A DNA stretch of 64,000 nt from Diabrotica undecimpunctata (GCF_040954645.1 NC_092804.1:93380862-93444861), one strand, 5' to 3'; numbered from the stretch's first letter, positions 1-10,771 are shown. The notes: generated by a model not told the origin, from the sequence alone. Program-made: numbers and translations.

Positions 1-2
1 TG

Positions 3-998
3 ATTGATTCTGGATCGGAGATATCGTTAATCAATAAAAAACTAGTAAAAGAATTAAATTTGGACAGATTTGTGTATAAGATCCCTAGGGTTGCTTTAGT
101 GGGTGCAAACAATAAAAAATTGACGACAGTAAACGAAGGTTTGGGAGTACGGATCAGAGTGGGAGACCAATTCTATATTATGCAATGTGTGGTGATCGAA
201 GATTTAAATCATGATATGATAGCGGGAATTGATAATTTAGTGAAAAACATATCACCATTAATTTTTCGGAAAATAAACTGGAAATCAGAGCAGAACCAAA
301 CAACACAGAGGAATAAACACATACTAGTTATGGTGGATCTTTTCTCAAAATATGTTAAATTGTACGCATGTCGAACCACGAAAGGAATTGAAATACTTCG
401 GAAGATAGACGATTTTATAGAAACAGTGGGAAGACCAGACAACATTTTATTGGACAATGCGACATACTTTAGGAACGAACGCTTTAAAGGGGAGTTAAGA
501 GAGGGAGGCATCAATACAAAATTTATAAGCAGCCGCCATCCACAGAGCAACCCTTCGGAGCGTTTTATACAAGAAGTCACAAAATTTCTACGAATTGCTG
601 CTGAAGAACATCATCGACATTGGGACAGAAAAGTGTTTGAGATCGAGACGTATTTGAACTGTGCACCAAATACGGTTACCAAAGAGACGCCTTTATATAT
701 AATGAAAGGAACAATGCCTACAAGACCGTGGGAAGACACTGCCCCCAGACAATACGAAGAAGTGATAGAGATGGTTCAAAGAAGATTGAGACGAAGTGGA
801 GAGAAATATCTCCAAAGGCAAGAGAGGACCCGAAGAAGAAGGCCGATCACATTCCAGAAAGGAGATAAAGTTTTAGTGAGGGCACTGAGGGTGTCGAATT
901 TACAAAATGGTATTTGTGCTAAATTGCCGGTATTTGAAGGTCCATATAGGGTCAATACGGAAAATGGGGTAAATACAGTTCATCCGTTTTCAACATGA
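3..998 (+). pseudogene. Ty3/gypsy Pol remnant: protease joined directly to integrase
   Basis: The reading frame is open from the window edge. It begins with an aspartic-protease active-site signature (IDSGSEISLI) and runs about 75 residues through a protease-like segment ending near GIDNLVKNI. It then passes directly into an integrase core: HILVMVDLFSKY (first Asp), DNILLDNATYF (second Asp), HPQSNPSERF (Glu), followed by a basic stretch and a GPY/F-type motif (VFEGPYRV) near the end. Reverse transcriptase and RNase H, which in Ty3/gypsy elements lie between protease and integrase, are absent, so this is an in-frame internal deletion joining two domains. The product could not reverse transcribe by itself. 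Gypsy assignment is secure; the lineage is not resolved. The 5' part lies outside the window. Confidence 0.85.
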
Positions 999-1440
999 GT
1001 TGTGGGTACACGCGGACGGTGGGTGTGGCGGTGTCGTCACAGCAATCCCGAGTTTTATCATTGGTTACAAATTAAATGCTCACGTTTGTCAATTTTAACA
1101 GTGACGAACCGACTTACTGTGTTTCTTAGTTACGTTTCGTATTTTCGTATATTAATAGCGTTATACTTCGTATATTGAAACTGTGTGGATAAATATTGTT
1201 TATAGTGTTGTTAATTTAAACTGTGTGGATAAATTTGTTTATAGTGTTAATTTAGACTTAAAAACTGTGCTATTGTACCTGTGTGTTCATTCTATTTTCG
1301 GCTTAATTCTGCAAGTAAGTATGCTTTTGTTCATTTATTTTTATAACTATAAGTTTACTATTTTATTTGGGAATAAAGCCATAATTTAAGTTGAAAATTA
1401 AATTTATTTGACGTGTCCATTTCCACTTCGGAAATCATTA
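999..1440 (+). other. Possible 3' LTR or 3' flank of the gypsy remnant
   Basis: This AT-rich stretch follows directly after the integrase stop codon. It contains a short tandem duplication (about 1178-1217 and 1218-1253, each starting AAACTGTGTGGATAAAT) and an AATAAA near 1372, which would suit the U3/R part of a 3' LTR. The partner 5' LTR is outside the window, so LTR borders cannot be set. No coding potential is seen. Confidence 0.3.
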
Positions 1441-1660
1441 TTATTATTCAAATTAGATATTGTTCAAAACACATTCTTTAGATTATTTCTATAGAATAGT
1501 ATATTGAGGATTTCAAAACTGTAAATTTGTTTATAATTTAGGATTATAATGGTCAGTTGGATAAAGGTATTTTTTTATCTTATCATTAATCTTGAATAGT
1601 CGATAAGTATAAGTATGAGTAATTATTTATTGTAATTACGTGAGGATGTTAAACCTATTT

Positions 1661-2347
1661 AAGTGGTGTAAGTCATGTTGTGTGATTTATGAAAAATAGA
1701 AGGTTTTGTTAGAATCTTTATAATAAATTACACAACAGATTATTAGCAATTTTTTTGTTGTACATTGTAGGAAGATATCTTTGTCTAAATGGGATAATCA
1801 TTGAAAATCATGTATGTAGTTCTTTTGTTGTATTTTATAAGGTTAAAGTAAATTGAAATTTAAAAAATTGAAAAAAATTAGGCACAAATTTCATGTTTTA
1901 CTCAAATAACTACACTAATACAACCATAAAGTAATTTCTTTGCAGTAAAACATTTCAGTCATGTTCAATATCAACTAAATCTTGTGTTTCTGTTGTTTCA
2001 ACAAGTTCCTGAAAGTAAACATGGTTGATAGGTGGAATGTTTGAAAGCAAATCTAACATGTCTCTCTTCTTTTCCTTAGCCACAAGTCTTGGCACAGGGT
2101 ATAAATTTTTCAGATCAATTTGTCTGAATGAAAGTGGCCTTCCTAGTTTTGCTGACTTTAGACATAGAGCAGAAAATGTCTGTTATTAAAAACAGCTCTT
2201 CATTCATTAGTTTAATTGTTATTGCCATCTATGAAAGTATAAATAAAGTTAGAAGGTATACCACTTTTCCTTTTAAGAAATCTGTATCTCAAGATTATAA
2301 AGCAAGACTTACACCAAAATATCAAAAATATGACTTACACCACTTTG
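1661..2347. mobile_element. Transposon remnant flanked by a 16-bp perfect inverted repeat
   Basis: AAGTGGTGTAAGTCAT at about 1661 is the exact reverse complement of ATGACTTACACCACTT ending at about 2347. A further partial copy (ACTTACACCA) lies at about 2309. The enclosed 690 bp carries a minus-strand coding remnant (1955-2155). The arrangement suggests a short DNA transposon or MITE derivative. No target-site duplication is obvious, and subterminal repetition of the ACTTACACCA motif could be a transposase-binding array. Confidence 0.45.
1955..2155 (-). pseudogene. Coding remnant of unrecognised, probably transposon-encoded protein
   Basis: Read on the minus strand, about 65 codons are open up to a TGA at 1955-1957. 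The translation contains SAKLGRPLSFRQIDLKNLY, then a lysine-rich KEKKRD segment, and it ends LVDIEHD. The pattern of a basic linker, DMLDLLSNIPP and INHVYFQEL resembles C-terminal tails of uncharacterised insect transposon proteins, but I cannot name the family. It sits inside the inverted-repeat pair at 1661/2347, which supports a mobile-element origin. There is no start codon or upstream exon that I can support. Confidence 0.4.
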
Positions 2348-2426
2348 GCTTTTGGCGAGAACACCCTAACGTATCAGTGGAAAAACTAAATCCCTAATAA
2401 CCTTTCCTGTTATTTACAGTTTCATA

Positions 2427-3858
2427 ATGTCTGATACGGATTCTGCAAATGATCTTGCTATTCCTTTGAGTCCTTCCAGAAAAAGAACAAAGAAAAATCA
2501 TTTAAGTTTGGAAATGAAAGAAGTAATTTTAAATGTCTATAAGAACGAAGTAATAGAACATCCAACAACACCATTAAGAGACATACAAAAAATAGTAGGA
2601 AATAAGGTTGGTGTGTGTGGTACCAGCGTCTTTAATGTAATTAAGGAGTATAAAACTACTAACAAACTAACTGCGCAAAAAAAAAATAAAAACCGCAAGA
2701 GCAAACTGGACAATGTTGACGAATTTACCAGGAATGCTATAAGGAGGATTGTCCATCAGTTCTTTTTTAAAAATGAAATTCCCACAGTGGATAAAATTTT
2801 AAACCAAATCAATAGTGATCCAGATCTGCCAAATTTCAAACGTACATCGTTTCACCTACTATTAAAAAAATTAAAATTTCAATTTCAAAGGCGTGGCAGA
2901 AACAGCATGCTAACAGAGAGAGACGACATTAGGATATGGAGGAGGGAATTTTTGAAAAAAATTAGGCAGTTGAGGAACGAAAAGAGGAAAATATATTATT
3001 TGGACGAGACTTGGGTTAATGCAGGTCATACTCGTTCAAAAGTATGGTGTGACACTTCAGTGGTTTCATCAAGACAAGCGTTTTTTGGAAGGACTGTCTG
3101 TGGGTGTCAAAAATCCTTCAGGTATTGATATGTTAAGTACTTCAATACAGTTATAATAAGTTATTTTTTTCAGGAAAAGGTAAACGTCTTATTGTGTGTG
3201 GCATTGGAAGTGAAGACGGATTTGTGCCTGAAACGTTGTGGACGTTTGAATCAAAAAAAAAAGTGGGGACTATCACGAGGAAATGGACGGACGGTCATTT
3301 GAAGAATGGTTTCAAAAAACGTTACTGACTTTGGAGGATAAAGCCGTTATTGTTCTAGATAATGCCCCCTATCATTCAAGGAAAGTCGAACGAGTTCCCA
3401 CGACAGCTTCAAAAAAGGCTGAAATTATAGACTGGCTGCGTTCTAAAAATATTTCCTTCGAAGATTCGCTTCTTAAAGTACAATTACTAGCAATTGTCAA
3501 GGAACATAAGAAACGTTATGACCAGTATATAGTTGACAAAATGGCTAAACGCCAAAATAAAATTGTTTTGCGACTGCCTCCATATCATTGCGAGTTAAAT
3601 CCCATAGAACTCGTATAGGCGGATATAAAAAATTTCGTTGCAGCCAAAAACACTACTTACAAGTTTCCAGATTTAAAAAATTTATTTAACGAGGCTGTAG
3701 CGAACATAACTCCACAAAAATGGCAAAAATGCGTTCAACATGTTGTATTAAAGGTAGAACCAAAAATGTGGGAATTAGATAATATAATAGAAGTCCAACA
3801 GGAATCTATTATAATAAACCTTGATGATGATAGTAGTACTGATAGTCTTTCAGAATAG
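2427..3858 (+). pseudogene. IS630/Tc1/mariner-superfamily transposase with DD82E spacing (Sailor-like), broken
   Basis: The protein starts MSDTDSANDL and has an N-terminal helix-turn-helix-like region. First catalytic Asp: YYLDETW. Second: VIVLDNAPYHS. Glu: CELNPIE. Counting residues between the second Asp and the Glu gives 82, a very long spacing typical of what has been called DD82E or Sailor. A 52-nt GT-AG intron (3122-3173) is needed to keep the frame. The copy is dead: one extra T in the T run at about 3080 shifts the frame before the intron, and a TAG at about 3616-3618 falls just after the Glu, where related proteins have Trp. The C-terminus reads acidic (NLDDDSSTDSLSE). TIRs were not identified. 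Superfamily is secure; the family name is from memory. Confidence 0.8.
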
Positions 3859-4560
3859 AATTTATGTACAAGTAAACGTGCATTCGCATTTTTATTTTCT
3901 TCTTTTATAACATGTTAAATACATTTCAATAGTTTACAACAAATTTATTATGCTATTTTTAATTTTAACTATATTTTCGTTGAAACGTTTTAAGACCGTT
4001 TTTGGTTCATAACGAATGTATTAGGTTATTTTCAACCGTAATTCTTAGCTAGTAGATGTTACTTGATTCTATTATATTTGCAATATTTCCTTTTTATTTA
4101 ATTTTCGCTACTGTCAGGTAGTAGATCTTTCTTGTCTTACAATTGCAGTGTTTACAGTATTACACGCCAGTGCAAAACATATATTTATTTTATATACTTA
4201 TATAAAGTATTAACATTTTATAAAAAGTAGTTTACGATTAACTATCAACTGTTTACATTAGAAAATTGTTTACTGTAAATTACTATTAATTATTAAAACA
4301 ACATTTATTATCATAACTACAAAAAAGGTTCACGTACGTAGAACAAAATTTTGATAATCATTGTATGAGATATTTTTGTTTAAGATATTTGAGTGTGAAT
4401 TTTATTTCAATTCAATTTTGTATCATATATGTTTATTATTCCGGTATTCCAATAGACCTTACCTATCATATGTAAAGCATAGATATTGAAGCACGAATAT
4501 AACCCTGAGATAAGAGAATTAAATAGTGTGATAAAATCATAATTGCATAATTTAAATAAG
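3859..4560. other. AT-rich stretch without recognised genes
   Basis: No coding run, RNA gene or clear repeat boundary is seen. It probably includes the untranslated 3' end of the DD82E transposon. A weak AATAACC/GGTTATT pairing between about 2395 and 4026 is too short to define element ends. Confidence 0.4.
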
Positions 4561-4592
4561 TTTAATTAATTAATTAATTAGCTAATTAATTG
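4561..4592. repeat. (TTAA)n microsatellite
   Basis: Seven to eight short TTAA/AATT repeats, one interrupted by GC, form a self-complementary AT tract. It lies some 40 bp before the start of the inverted-repeat element at 4632. Confidence 0.8.
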
Positions 4593-4745
4593 CTTGGCGC
4601 ACCTCTGACTTTTAATATCACATTAACTGGGAATATTCACTCCGTGCGTAACCATGGTAGGGGTACTTTGAAACGATGCCAGCGTGCGTAGCGGCGAAAT
4701 ATGACAAAATTGGACCTACCTATTTACGCATAAATTTTATCAAAA

Positions 4746-4882
4746 ATGTGTGCAAATACATATTGTGTATTTAATTGTGCTAATAATAGCAAAAATAGTA
4801 AGTGTAGTTTTTATAGGTTCCCAAAGATTACATATAAATTAGAGAAAAGAAAAAGATGGATCCGTGCTATTAATATGAAAAA
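4746..4882 (+). CDS. THAP-type zinc-finger first exon (partial)
   Basis: ATG at 4746 opens MCANTYCVFNCANNSK, followed by SFYRFPK and KRKRWIRAINM. This matches the start of a THAP DNA-binding domain: the C-x(4)-C pair, the conserved F-x-FP and the basic W-x-x-x-I. The frame then meets GTAAAT at 4883, a good splice donor. The second Cys-His pair that would complete the C2CH finger must lie in another exon and was not found on this strand. Exon status is inferred from the domain break coinciding with the donor. Confidence 0.55.
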
Positions 4883-4942
4883 GTAAATATCACATAACTT
4901 CATTTTTATGCAATTGAAATGGAAAAAATTTAAACAATTTAC

Positions 4943-5098
4943 CTTAAATGATATTTTATAAGGCTTCAAGCTAACTGCAGAGTGCCTGATGACTTTAGCT
5001 TTTATATCATAACTTTTACTATTACTGTTTTTAAATATATGCTCTTTCACGTGAAAAACTTGATTTGACAGTACTAGATTTTTCCCTTTCTTTTCCGT
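4943..5098 (-). CDS. Minus-strand exon-like open segment facing the THAP exon
   Basis: The minus strand is open through FHVKEHIFKNSNSKSYDI and VIRHSAVSLKPYKIS and then meets AAG|GTAAAT (donor at 4942). It converges with the plus-strand THAP exon, whose own donor is only 60 bp away. The order of basic and hydrophobic residues loosely recalls the end of a THAP domain, but the match is too weak to assign. It may be a chance open frame. Confidence 0.25.
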
Positions 5099-5328
5099 TT
5101 ATGGTTGAAAAGATATATGTATTATGATGAATTTTGAGAAACCCAGTTTTTAATACTACATTTATTTTGTACATAAACTGAAAAATATAATTAAAAAGTT
5201 AATTAGTAATAATTGTCAATTTCGCATGTATTTACAAATGTCAAACATATGTCATATGTTGAACCTGAAAATTGGTAGGTCCAAAACTGTCACATGAAGG
5301 CGGTAGGTGTCGCGTCAGTCACGCACGG

Positions 5329-5512
5329 AGCGAATACGCATGACACCGATAAATGCCGAGGCCCCAATAGGAGCGGCATGTGTTATTGTTGCGGTAAATC
5401 AGAGCATGAGGTAGAGAAGTGTCAAGAGGAAGGAAGGTGCGTCCTCTGCAATGACGCCCATAGAACTGGTAGCATGGACTGTATACATTTTAAGAACGCC
5501 CTTCGGGAAGCG
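5329..5512 (+). pseudogene. R1-like LINE ORF1 (gag) C-terminal zinc-knuckle fragment
   Basis: The segment encodes CCHC-type knuckles: KCRGPNRSGMCYCCGKSEH then CVLCNDAHRTGSMDC, followed by FKNALREAR. The same arrangement is found in the fuller R1-like ORF1 at 39.3-41.0 kb (CYRCGGKNHGIKEC, CVLCKAEHRTGSMDC), but the residues differ, so the two come from different copies or subfamilies. The fragment is truncated on the left by the inverted-repeat element and on the right by a minus-strand LINE. Confidence 0.7.
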
Positions 5513-6352
5513 AGATATTTATACATATCATTTTCACCCATTGCCTCGACCTTCTGGCCGTTTTGCATATCGAATCCACCGGGCTGAACCTTTCCTTTGA
5601 TTATATTTAAGACACACAGGTGGCTTCGAGTGGAAGCCAATAGTTTTAAATCATCCATATACAATAGATGATTTAGCTTTGCCACAACGGTAGTGCTATT
5701 ATTGATGGTAAAACCTGTGGCAGTTGAGTTTAGTAGCTGGGATAGAGGGTTCAACGCTAGACAAAACCACAGTGGGCTCAACGAGTCTCCTTGAAATAGG
5801 CCCCGGTTAATTGCAATATTTCCAGTTTCGATATTGTTTTCACCAGGTATTTGGAGGTGAATTTTTGTCTTCCAACTGACATTATATGTTTTAAAAAGGT
5901 CACTATGTTATCATCGACTTTATATATTTTTAATATATCTACAAGCCATTCATGCGGCACTGAATCAAATGCTTTCTGGTAGTCGATGAAAGCAATAGAT
6001 TCCTTTTTTTGCTATATGGTTGGATCTTGGGTGTTATTTTGATCTTTTGGTATTAAATAAGTTGTTCCCTGGGTTAGGAACAGGAAATGGAAAGTTTTTG
6101 TTTTAATGTATCCAGGCACTGTTGTGCTGTGTTGTTTGCTTGATTATATTGTGAGTGTCTTGCGGTGGTTATCATTATTTCTTCAGCTCTTCTGATTACT
6201 TTTCTACTTGTCCCTCGAACATATTCCGTGATTTGACCAATGTTTCTACGTAATACTTCAATTTTAATTAGCAGCCGTTTTTCCCAAGGTGCAACTCTCT
6301 TATCTGTCCTTTCAATATAAGTACCCCGTCGTGTTCTGATCTTAATGCTAAA
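5513..6352 (-). mobile_element. Internally deleted copy of the R4/Dong-like LINE
   Basis: On the minus strand, an N-terminal domain piece (about 6350-6090) is followed by deleted linkers and then reverse-transcriptase segments: WLVDILKIYKVDDN, SPLWFCLALNPLSQLLN and the catalytic LLYMDDLKLLAS. The frame ends with MGENDMYKYL at about 5520. It is closely similar to the fuller copy at 6.4-10.8 kb but lacks the sequences corresponding to the middle of that copy and carries frameshifts. It follows the 3' end of that copy directly, in the same orientation. Confidence 0.75.
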
Positions 6353-6356
6353 ATTC

Positions 6357-7712
6357 AGTCATCCCAGATACCTACGGTATCAAAAGGATTGAGCTCTGGT
6401 GGGACTCTTTCAGTGTTATCGAGCCCTAAGTGACTTAAGGCGGATTCACAATTAAGGGAAAAAGGTGTTTTGTGCAACGAATAGTTAAATGTTTTGTGTC
6501 ATTGTCACTTGTGCTGTTAATTATTTTTTTCTTAAAATAAATTTTGCAGAACAATCTTTTTCTAATTTTATTAAAAGAGGATGTCTGGTAACTCTGAAAA
6601 TATGGATTTATTTAATGAGGACTTTTAATATTTGCGTTTTTTATGATCTTGCAACAATTTTACGCAATATGTGTGCAATCACAAAGAAGGTTTGTCAGCA
6701 TAAAGATAAAAAGCATATCATAATCATTCAAATATTTATAAACAAAAGGGGTTTGGTTATAAAATGGTCACTCACAATGTAAACAAATTTTTATTTGGCA
6801 TTTGACAGTATTTTAAATACTGCTTTATGATTGGTTCCGGGAATACAACGGGAACGAGAAAGTGGTAACATGGGCAACTTTCCCGTTCTGGTTACCGGAT
6901 GGCTTGTCGTTCTCGATTATTGTGCATCTAAACATTGATTTACATATAGGTTAACTTTTTTCCCGTTCCCGTTTCCGTTCTCGGGCAATTGTGCAGCCGC
7001 CTTTAGTTTCCTGGAGTATCTCCCAAAAATTTTCGCACACATCTGGACGTCGCGAGAAGTATAGCTTTCTGCATGGCCTTATAAAGATGTTCATTTAGAC
7101 CCAGCTGTTTTATGTTCGCTAGGAGGTTTTTGGGAATAATACCAGTAGTAGATAGAATAATAGGTACTGTCTGGGTACTTTCCATTCTCCATTGTCTCCT
7201 GATTTGTATTTCTAGATCTCTGTACTTGGCGATGTTTTCGTTGTATTTAACACGTAAATTATTGGTGTTGGGTATCGCCACATCAATAAGTGCTGTTTGC
7301 CTAGCAAGTTTATTAACTAGTATGAGATCCGGTCTATTATGCGCCACTGGTTGGTCTGACAGCACAGTGCGGTCCCAGTATAGCCTGTAGTTGTCATTTT
7401 CAAGCATTCTGTCAGGGACGTATTGATAATAGGAAGATGGTCAGTTTGGAGCAGTCCCAGTTTATCAGCTAGTTCTTGGTGGATAATCTTTCCTACAGTC
7501 ATATCGTTCTTTATAATCAGTACCGACAAATCCCTGGCAGCGACCGGTAGGATGTTGGATGGTTTCTTGGGCTTGGCATCCATATCGGCATTGTCATTTT
7601 GAACTTGAGGATCTTTAACAATATATTTCAGGTAATTTTTAGTTGGTATAACCTGATCCTGAATGGAGAGTAGGAGACCCTCACTCTCGGGAAACATCTT
7701 TCCTGATGTCAA
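6357..7712 (-). pseudogene. Restriction-like endonuclease C-terminus of the R4/Dong-like LINE
   Basis: Two overlapping minus-strand frames (7712-7317 and 7407-7003) encode the end of the protein. The nuclease signature is HNRPDLILVNK followed by ALIDVAIP, i.e. an R-PD...D arrangement typical of REL endonucleases, and after it KYNENIAKYRDLEIQIRRQW. The protein ends RCVRKFLGDTPGN at a TAA that belongs to the MITE target site. Beyond the MITE, minus-strand sequence ending FDTVGIWDD and TGA at about 6357 matches the end of the next copy at 10.8 kb. Confidence 0.75.
6438..7002. mobile_element. MITE (PIF/Harbinger-like) inserted in the LINE
   Basis: Ends are AGGCGGATTCACAATT (left) and the reverse complement of the right end, AGGCGGCTGCACAATT: 14 of 16 identical. 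TTA flanks both sides (6435-6437, 7003-7005), matching the 3-bp TWA duplication of PIF/Harbinger elements. The right subterminal region has repeated CCCGTTCCCG/GGGAACG motifs. No transposase is encoded in the 565 bp, so it is non-autonomous. The insertion falls in the LINE 3' end. Confidence 0.7.
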
Positions 7713-7958
7713 CCAATAGTTCGACGCTGTATTGTCGACATATTCTTAGCTGATCTCATTGAGATGTCGCCCATGCAGAGGTTTACTCATCCTGGTGCGC
7801 ATTTTTTCTTGCTGAGTCAGGTGGTTTATGCGCATTTCTTGTTCCTTCAGTTTAAGCGGCGTTGTATCATCTACTGCGCAAATTGCTCGATGTAAAGTAG
7901 ATGTCTCATCCTGTACCTGAAAAGAAGTTCTTAAATTAGCAATTTGTTTATCTAATTG

Positions 7959-9418
7959 CTAACCTATATCCATACGTCCTCTTCCCCCTTGATACCGCGG
8001 TAATGTTGTTCTCTCTACTGCGCAGCGGGGATAATGTTTTTGCGCCTTTGTGAGAAGTGTTCTTACTTTCCGCTGAAGACCCTCTATATCCGTTTTTGCC
8101 CACTTTATAATACCAAATGAGTAGCTAAGCGCGGAACAGGCGTACGTATTTAATGCCTTAAACAAATTTTTACTATTAAGATATGACCGATTTAGTTGTC
8201 TTACTCTTCGCACGAACTCCGAAGTTAGTTCAGTTTTCATTTGTTTATGGTCAATTTTCCGCGCTTGTTTTACTCCGAGATATTTGTACATATCATTTTC
8301 ACCCATTGCCTCGATGTTTTGGCCACCTTGCATATCGAAACCTCCGGGCTGAACCTTTCCTCTGACTATATTTAGTATACGGCACTTGTCTAGTCCAAAA
8401 TTCATCCTGATATCATTTGAGAAAGTTTCTACAGTTTTTAGCATCTGATCTAGGTGGTTTCGAGTGGAAGCTATTAATTTCAAATCATCCATGTACAACA
8501 GATGATTAAGCTTCGCCACAACAGTATTGTTATTTTTGATGCTAAATCCTGAGTCAGTGGAATTCAGTAGCTGAGATAGTGGGTTCATCGCTAAACAGAA
8601 CCAAAGTGGACTCAACGAGTCCCCCTGGAAAAGAACCCGGTTAATTGGGATATCTTCAGTTTCGATATTGGTTTCACCAGGTATTTGAAGGTGAATTTTA
8701 GTCTTCCACTCTGCCATTATATGCTTTAAAAAGGTCACTAGATTATCATCGACTTTATATATTTTCAATATATCTACAAGCCATCCATGCAGCACTGAAT
8801 CAAAGGCCTTCTGGTAGTTAATGAAGGCAGTAAAAAGGTTCCTTTTTTTTTGGTGTATGCCTGGTTAGAAATGACTGAGTCGATAATAATTTGTTCTTTA
8901 CAGCCCATGGAGCCCTTAGCGCATCCTTTCTGTTGAGGCTCTATGATATTGTTTAGAGCACAGTGCTGGTAGATACGCCGGGCTACACAGGATGTGACCA
9001 ATTTGTACAAAGTTGGAAGACAAGTAATCGGGCGGTACTTGGCTGGATCTTGGGTGTTATTTTGATCCCTTGGTATTAGGTAAGTGGTTCCCTGTGTAAG
9101 AAATGATGGTGTTTCCTGCGGATTAGAGATAACATGATTGATCAATACTGACAGACACTCATGAACACTCCAAAACTTCTTTAACCAGAAGTTCTGAACT
9201 CCGTCTGGTCCAGGAGATTTCCAGTTATGAAGCTCTTTGATAGTATTTGAGACTTCTTCGGTGGTGAAGGGTTCGTAAGGAATATTATTGTAATGTTGAC
9301 AGTTGTTCGTTGTGTCTTCAATCCATCCAGCATTGGTGTTATGAGTAGCTAGCGTTGAAAGTTGAAGTCCCCAGAACTCATGAATTTCTTCTTGGCTTGG
9401 GTATGATTTATTTTCATT
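7959..9418 (-). pseudogene. Reverse transcriptase domain of the R4/Dong-like LINE
   Basis: RT motifs in order on the minus strand: NWKSPGPDGVQNFW (about 9230), YRPITCLPTLYKL (about 9030), NYQKAFDSVLHGW with the first Asp (about 8810), FQGDSLSPLWFCLAMNPL (about 8600), HLLYMDDLKLIAS with the catalytic YMDD (about 8490), then FGLDKCRIL and thumb sequence to RGRMDIG. A frameshift separates the first half (9145-8774) from the second (8795-7959). The second half is a 278-codon open run, so decay is moderate. Confidence 0.85.
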
Positions 9419-10374
9419 TTATATAGTGGAATTAAGCTTCCCATAAAACGCCTTCTCTGCATGCTCAAAAAGTATATTGTCGCATTTTCGGTTGTTACTT
9501 ACTTTGTATCTCCTTAGGCGGCCTGAATCAACGGAAAGTTTTTGTTTTAATGTCTCCAGGCATTGTTGCGGTGTGTTACTTTCTGGATCATGTTGTGAGT
9601 GTCTTAGAGTGTTCCGCACTATCTCTTCAGCTCTCTTGATGATTTTTCGACTTCTTATTCCTCGGATGTATTCCGTTATTTGTCCAATGTCCCTACGCAA
9701 TGATTCAATTTTTCCTAGTAGCCGTTTTTCCCAAGATGCAATTCTGCTATCATTCCTTTCGATATTAGTATCCCGTCTTGCTCTGATCTTAATGCCCATT
9801 ACATTAGCAATTGCTGTTGCTGCACAGTAAATCAGCATATGCAAATATTCCAATGTATGAGCTTCCACGATGTAATTGGGTAGGATTTCAGTGTTCACAA
9901 TTTGTAACAGCGCACCTAGTTTCTTACAAGAGTTTATTTTTGGTAGCGGTGGTCTGCTAAGAGGGTTCGTCCCATTAAACTCTTGTACGGCACGTGCCAT
10001 TTCACTTACCAGGTTATCATGCAACTCGTTATTGTCCTGCTGCGTATTAACAGGTTGAGTTTCTTATATGAGAGGTTCAGGAGCCTGCTCATTACGGATT
10101 TCATTAAGGATTTGATCTACAACTAGCTCTGGGTTATGAATCTTCGTTCGACTTCGCTTCTGATGGTATCGCGTCTAGTCTCTGGGATAAGATTATTTCT
10201 TATAATTACCCGGTATTGATCTGCTATTTTCTGTTCAGATACTTGAATCTCTGGGTACTCCCTGCAAAATTCGGCATACAGATGTTGTCGATAGCCCATC
10301 GTTTCGTGACCGAGGTTCGTCACCTTGTAATAAAAGCGCAAAATGTTTTCATTTATAGATACAGTCCATTTCAT
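9419..10374 (-). pseudogene. N-terminal domains of the R4/Dong-like LINE protein
   Basis: Two blocks are open. At 10374-10123 (MKWTVSINENILRFYYKVTN...) is a region that may bind DNA. After a gap, 10024-9419 contains the long helical domain with ASWEKRLLGKIESLRRDIGQ and LKQKLSVDSGRLRRYKVS, ending HAEKAFYGKLNS. This helical, Arg/Lys-rich segment ahead of the RT is characteristic of LINE proteins of this type, and the paralogous piece sits at about 6090-6350. Stops between the blocks show decay. Confidence 0.6.
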
Positions 10375-10771
10375 GCCCTGCCTCGGTCGTCCCGCTGTGT
10401 GAGCGCCGACTGATGTTCCAGCGCAGCACCTTCAGCGAGTAGAGCTCCTGCTGTTGTTTGGCTCGCTTGTGGTTTTTCTTGTTGTTGGGTTGTAGCTGAT
10501 TTTATGACAGGGGCCCGCCTCCTAACACCCTGCCACCGACGTCCCGCATGCTGTCACGTCCAGCGCCGGCTCCAGACGTGCCCTAGAGATCCCCAGGCAG
10601 CGACCTTAAACATAAATCGTTATTCTGCATTTTCATGGGTTTACATTTAATACCTCCTGCCAGGTGTCAGTTTTTGTTCCACGGCAAGTGCCCCCCTCTG
10701 GGTATCGGTGCTAAGAATACCCAGAAATCATCCCCCATTCGCAGGGGGCCGCGCCTGATAGAAGAACTGAC

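Larger units (their letters stand above)
4632..5332. mobile_element. Inverted-repeat element with THAP-like exon, inserted next to an R1-like gag remnant
   Basis: The left end TATTCACTCCGTGCGTAAC (about 4634) pairs with the reverse complement of the right end, TATTCGCTCCGTGCGTGAC (about 5333): 17 of 19 match. Further in, GACAAAATTGGACCTACC (about 4703) pairs with GACAGTTTTGGACCTACC (reverse strand, about 5291). These are imperfect terminal inverted repeats about 80 bp deep. The interior carries a THAP-type zinc-finger exon with a splice donor. THAP domains occur at the N-terminus of P-element transposases and in host proteins, so a P-like derivative is one explanation. The element abuts an R1-like CCHC remnant at 5329. 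Confidence 0.5.

Noticed and set aside
2128..2397. A plus-strand 89-codon gene
   Set aside because: It overlaps a minus-strand remnant with better coding character and spans the inverted repeat; no family features.
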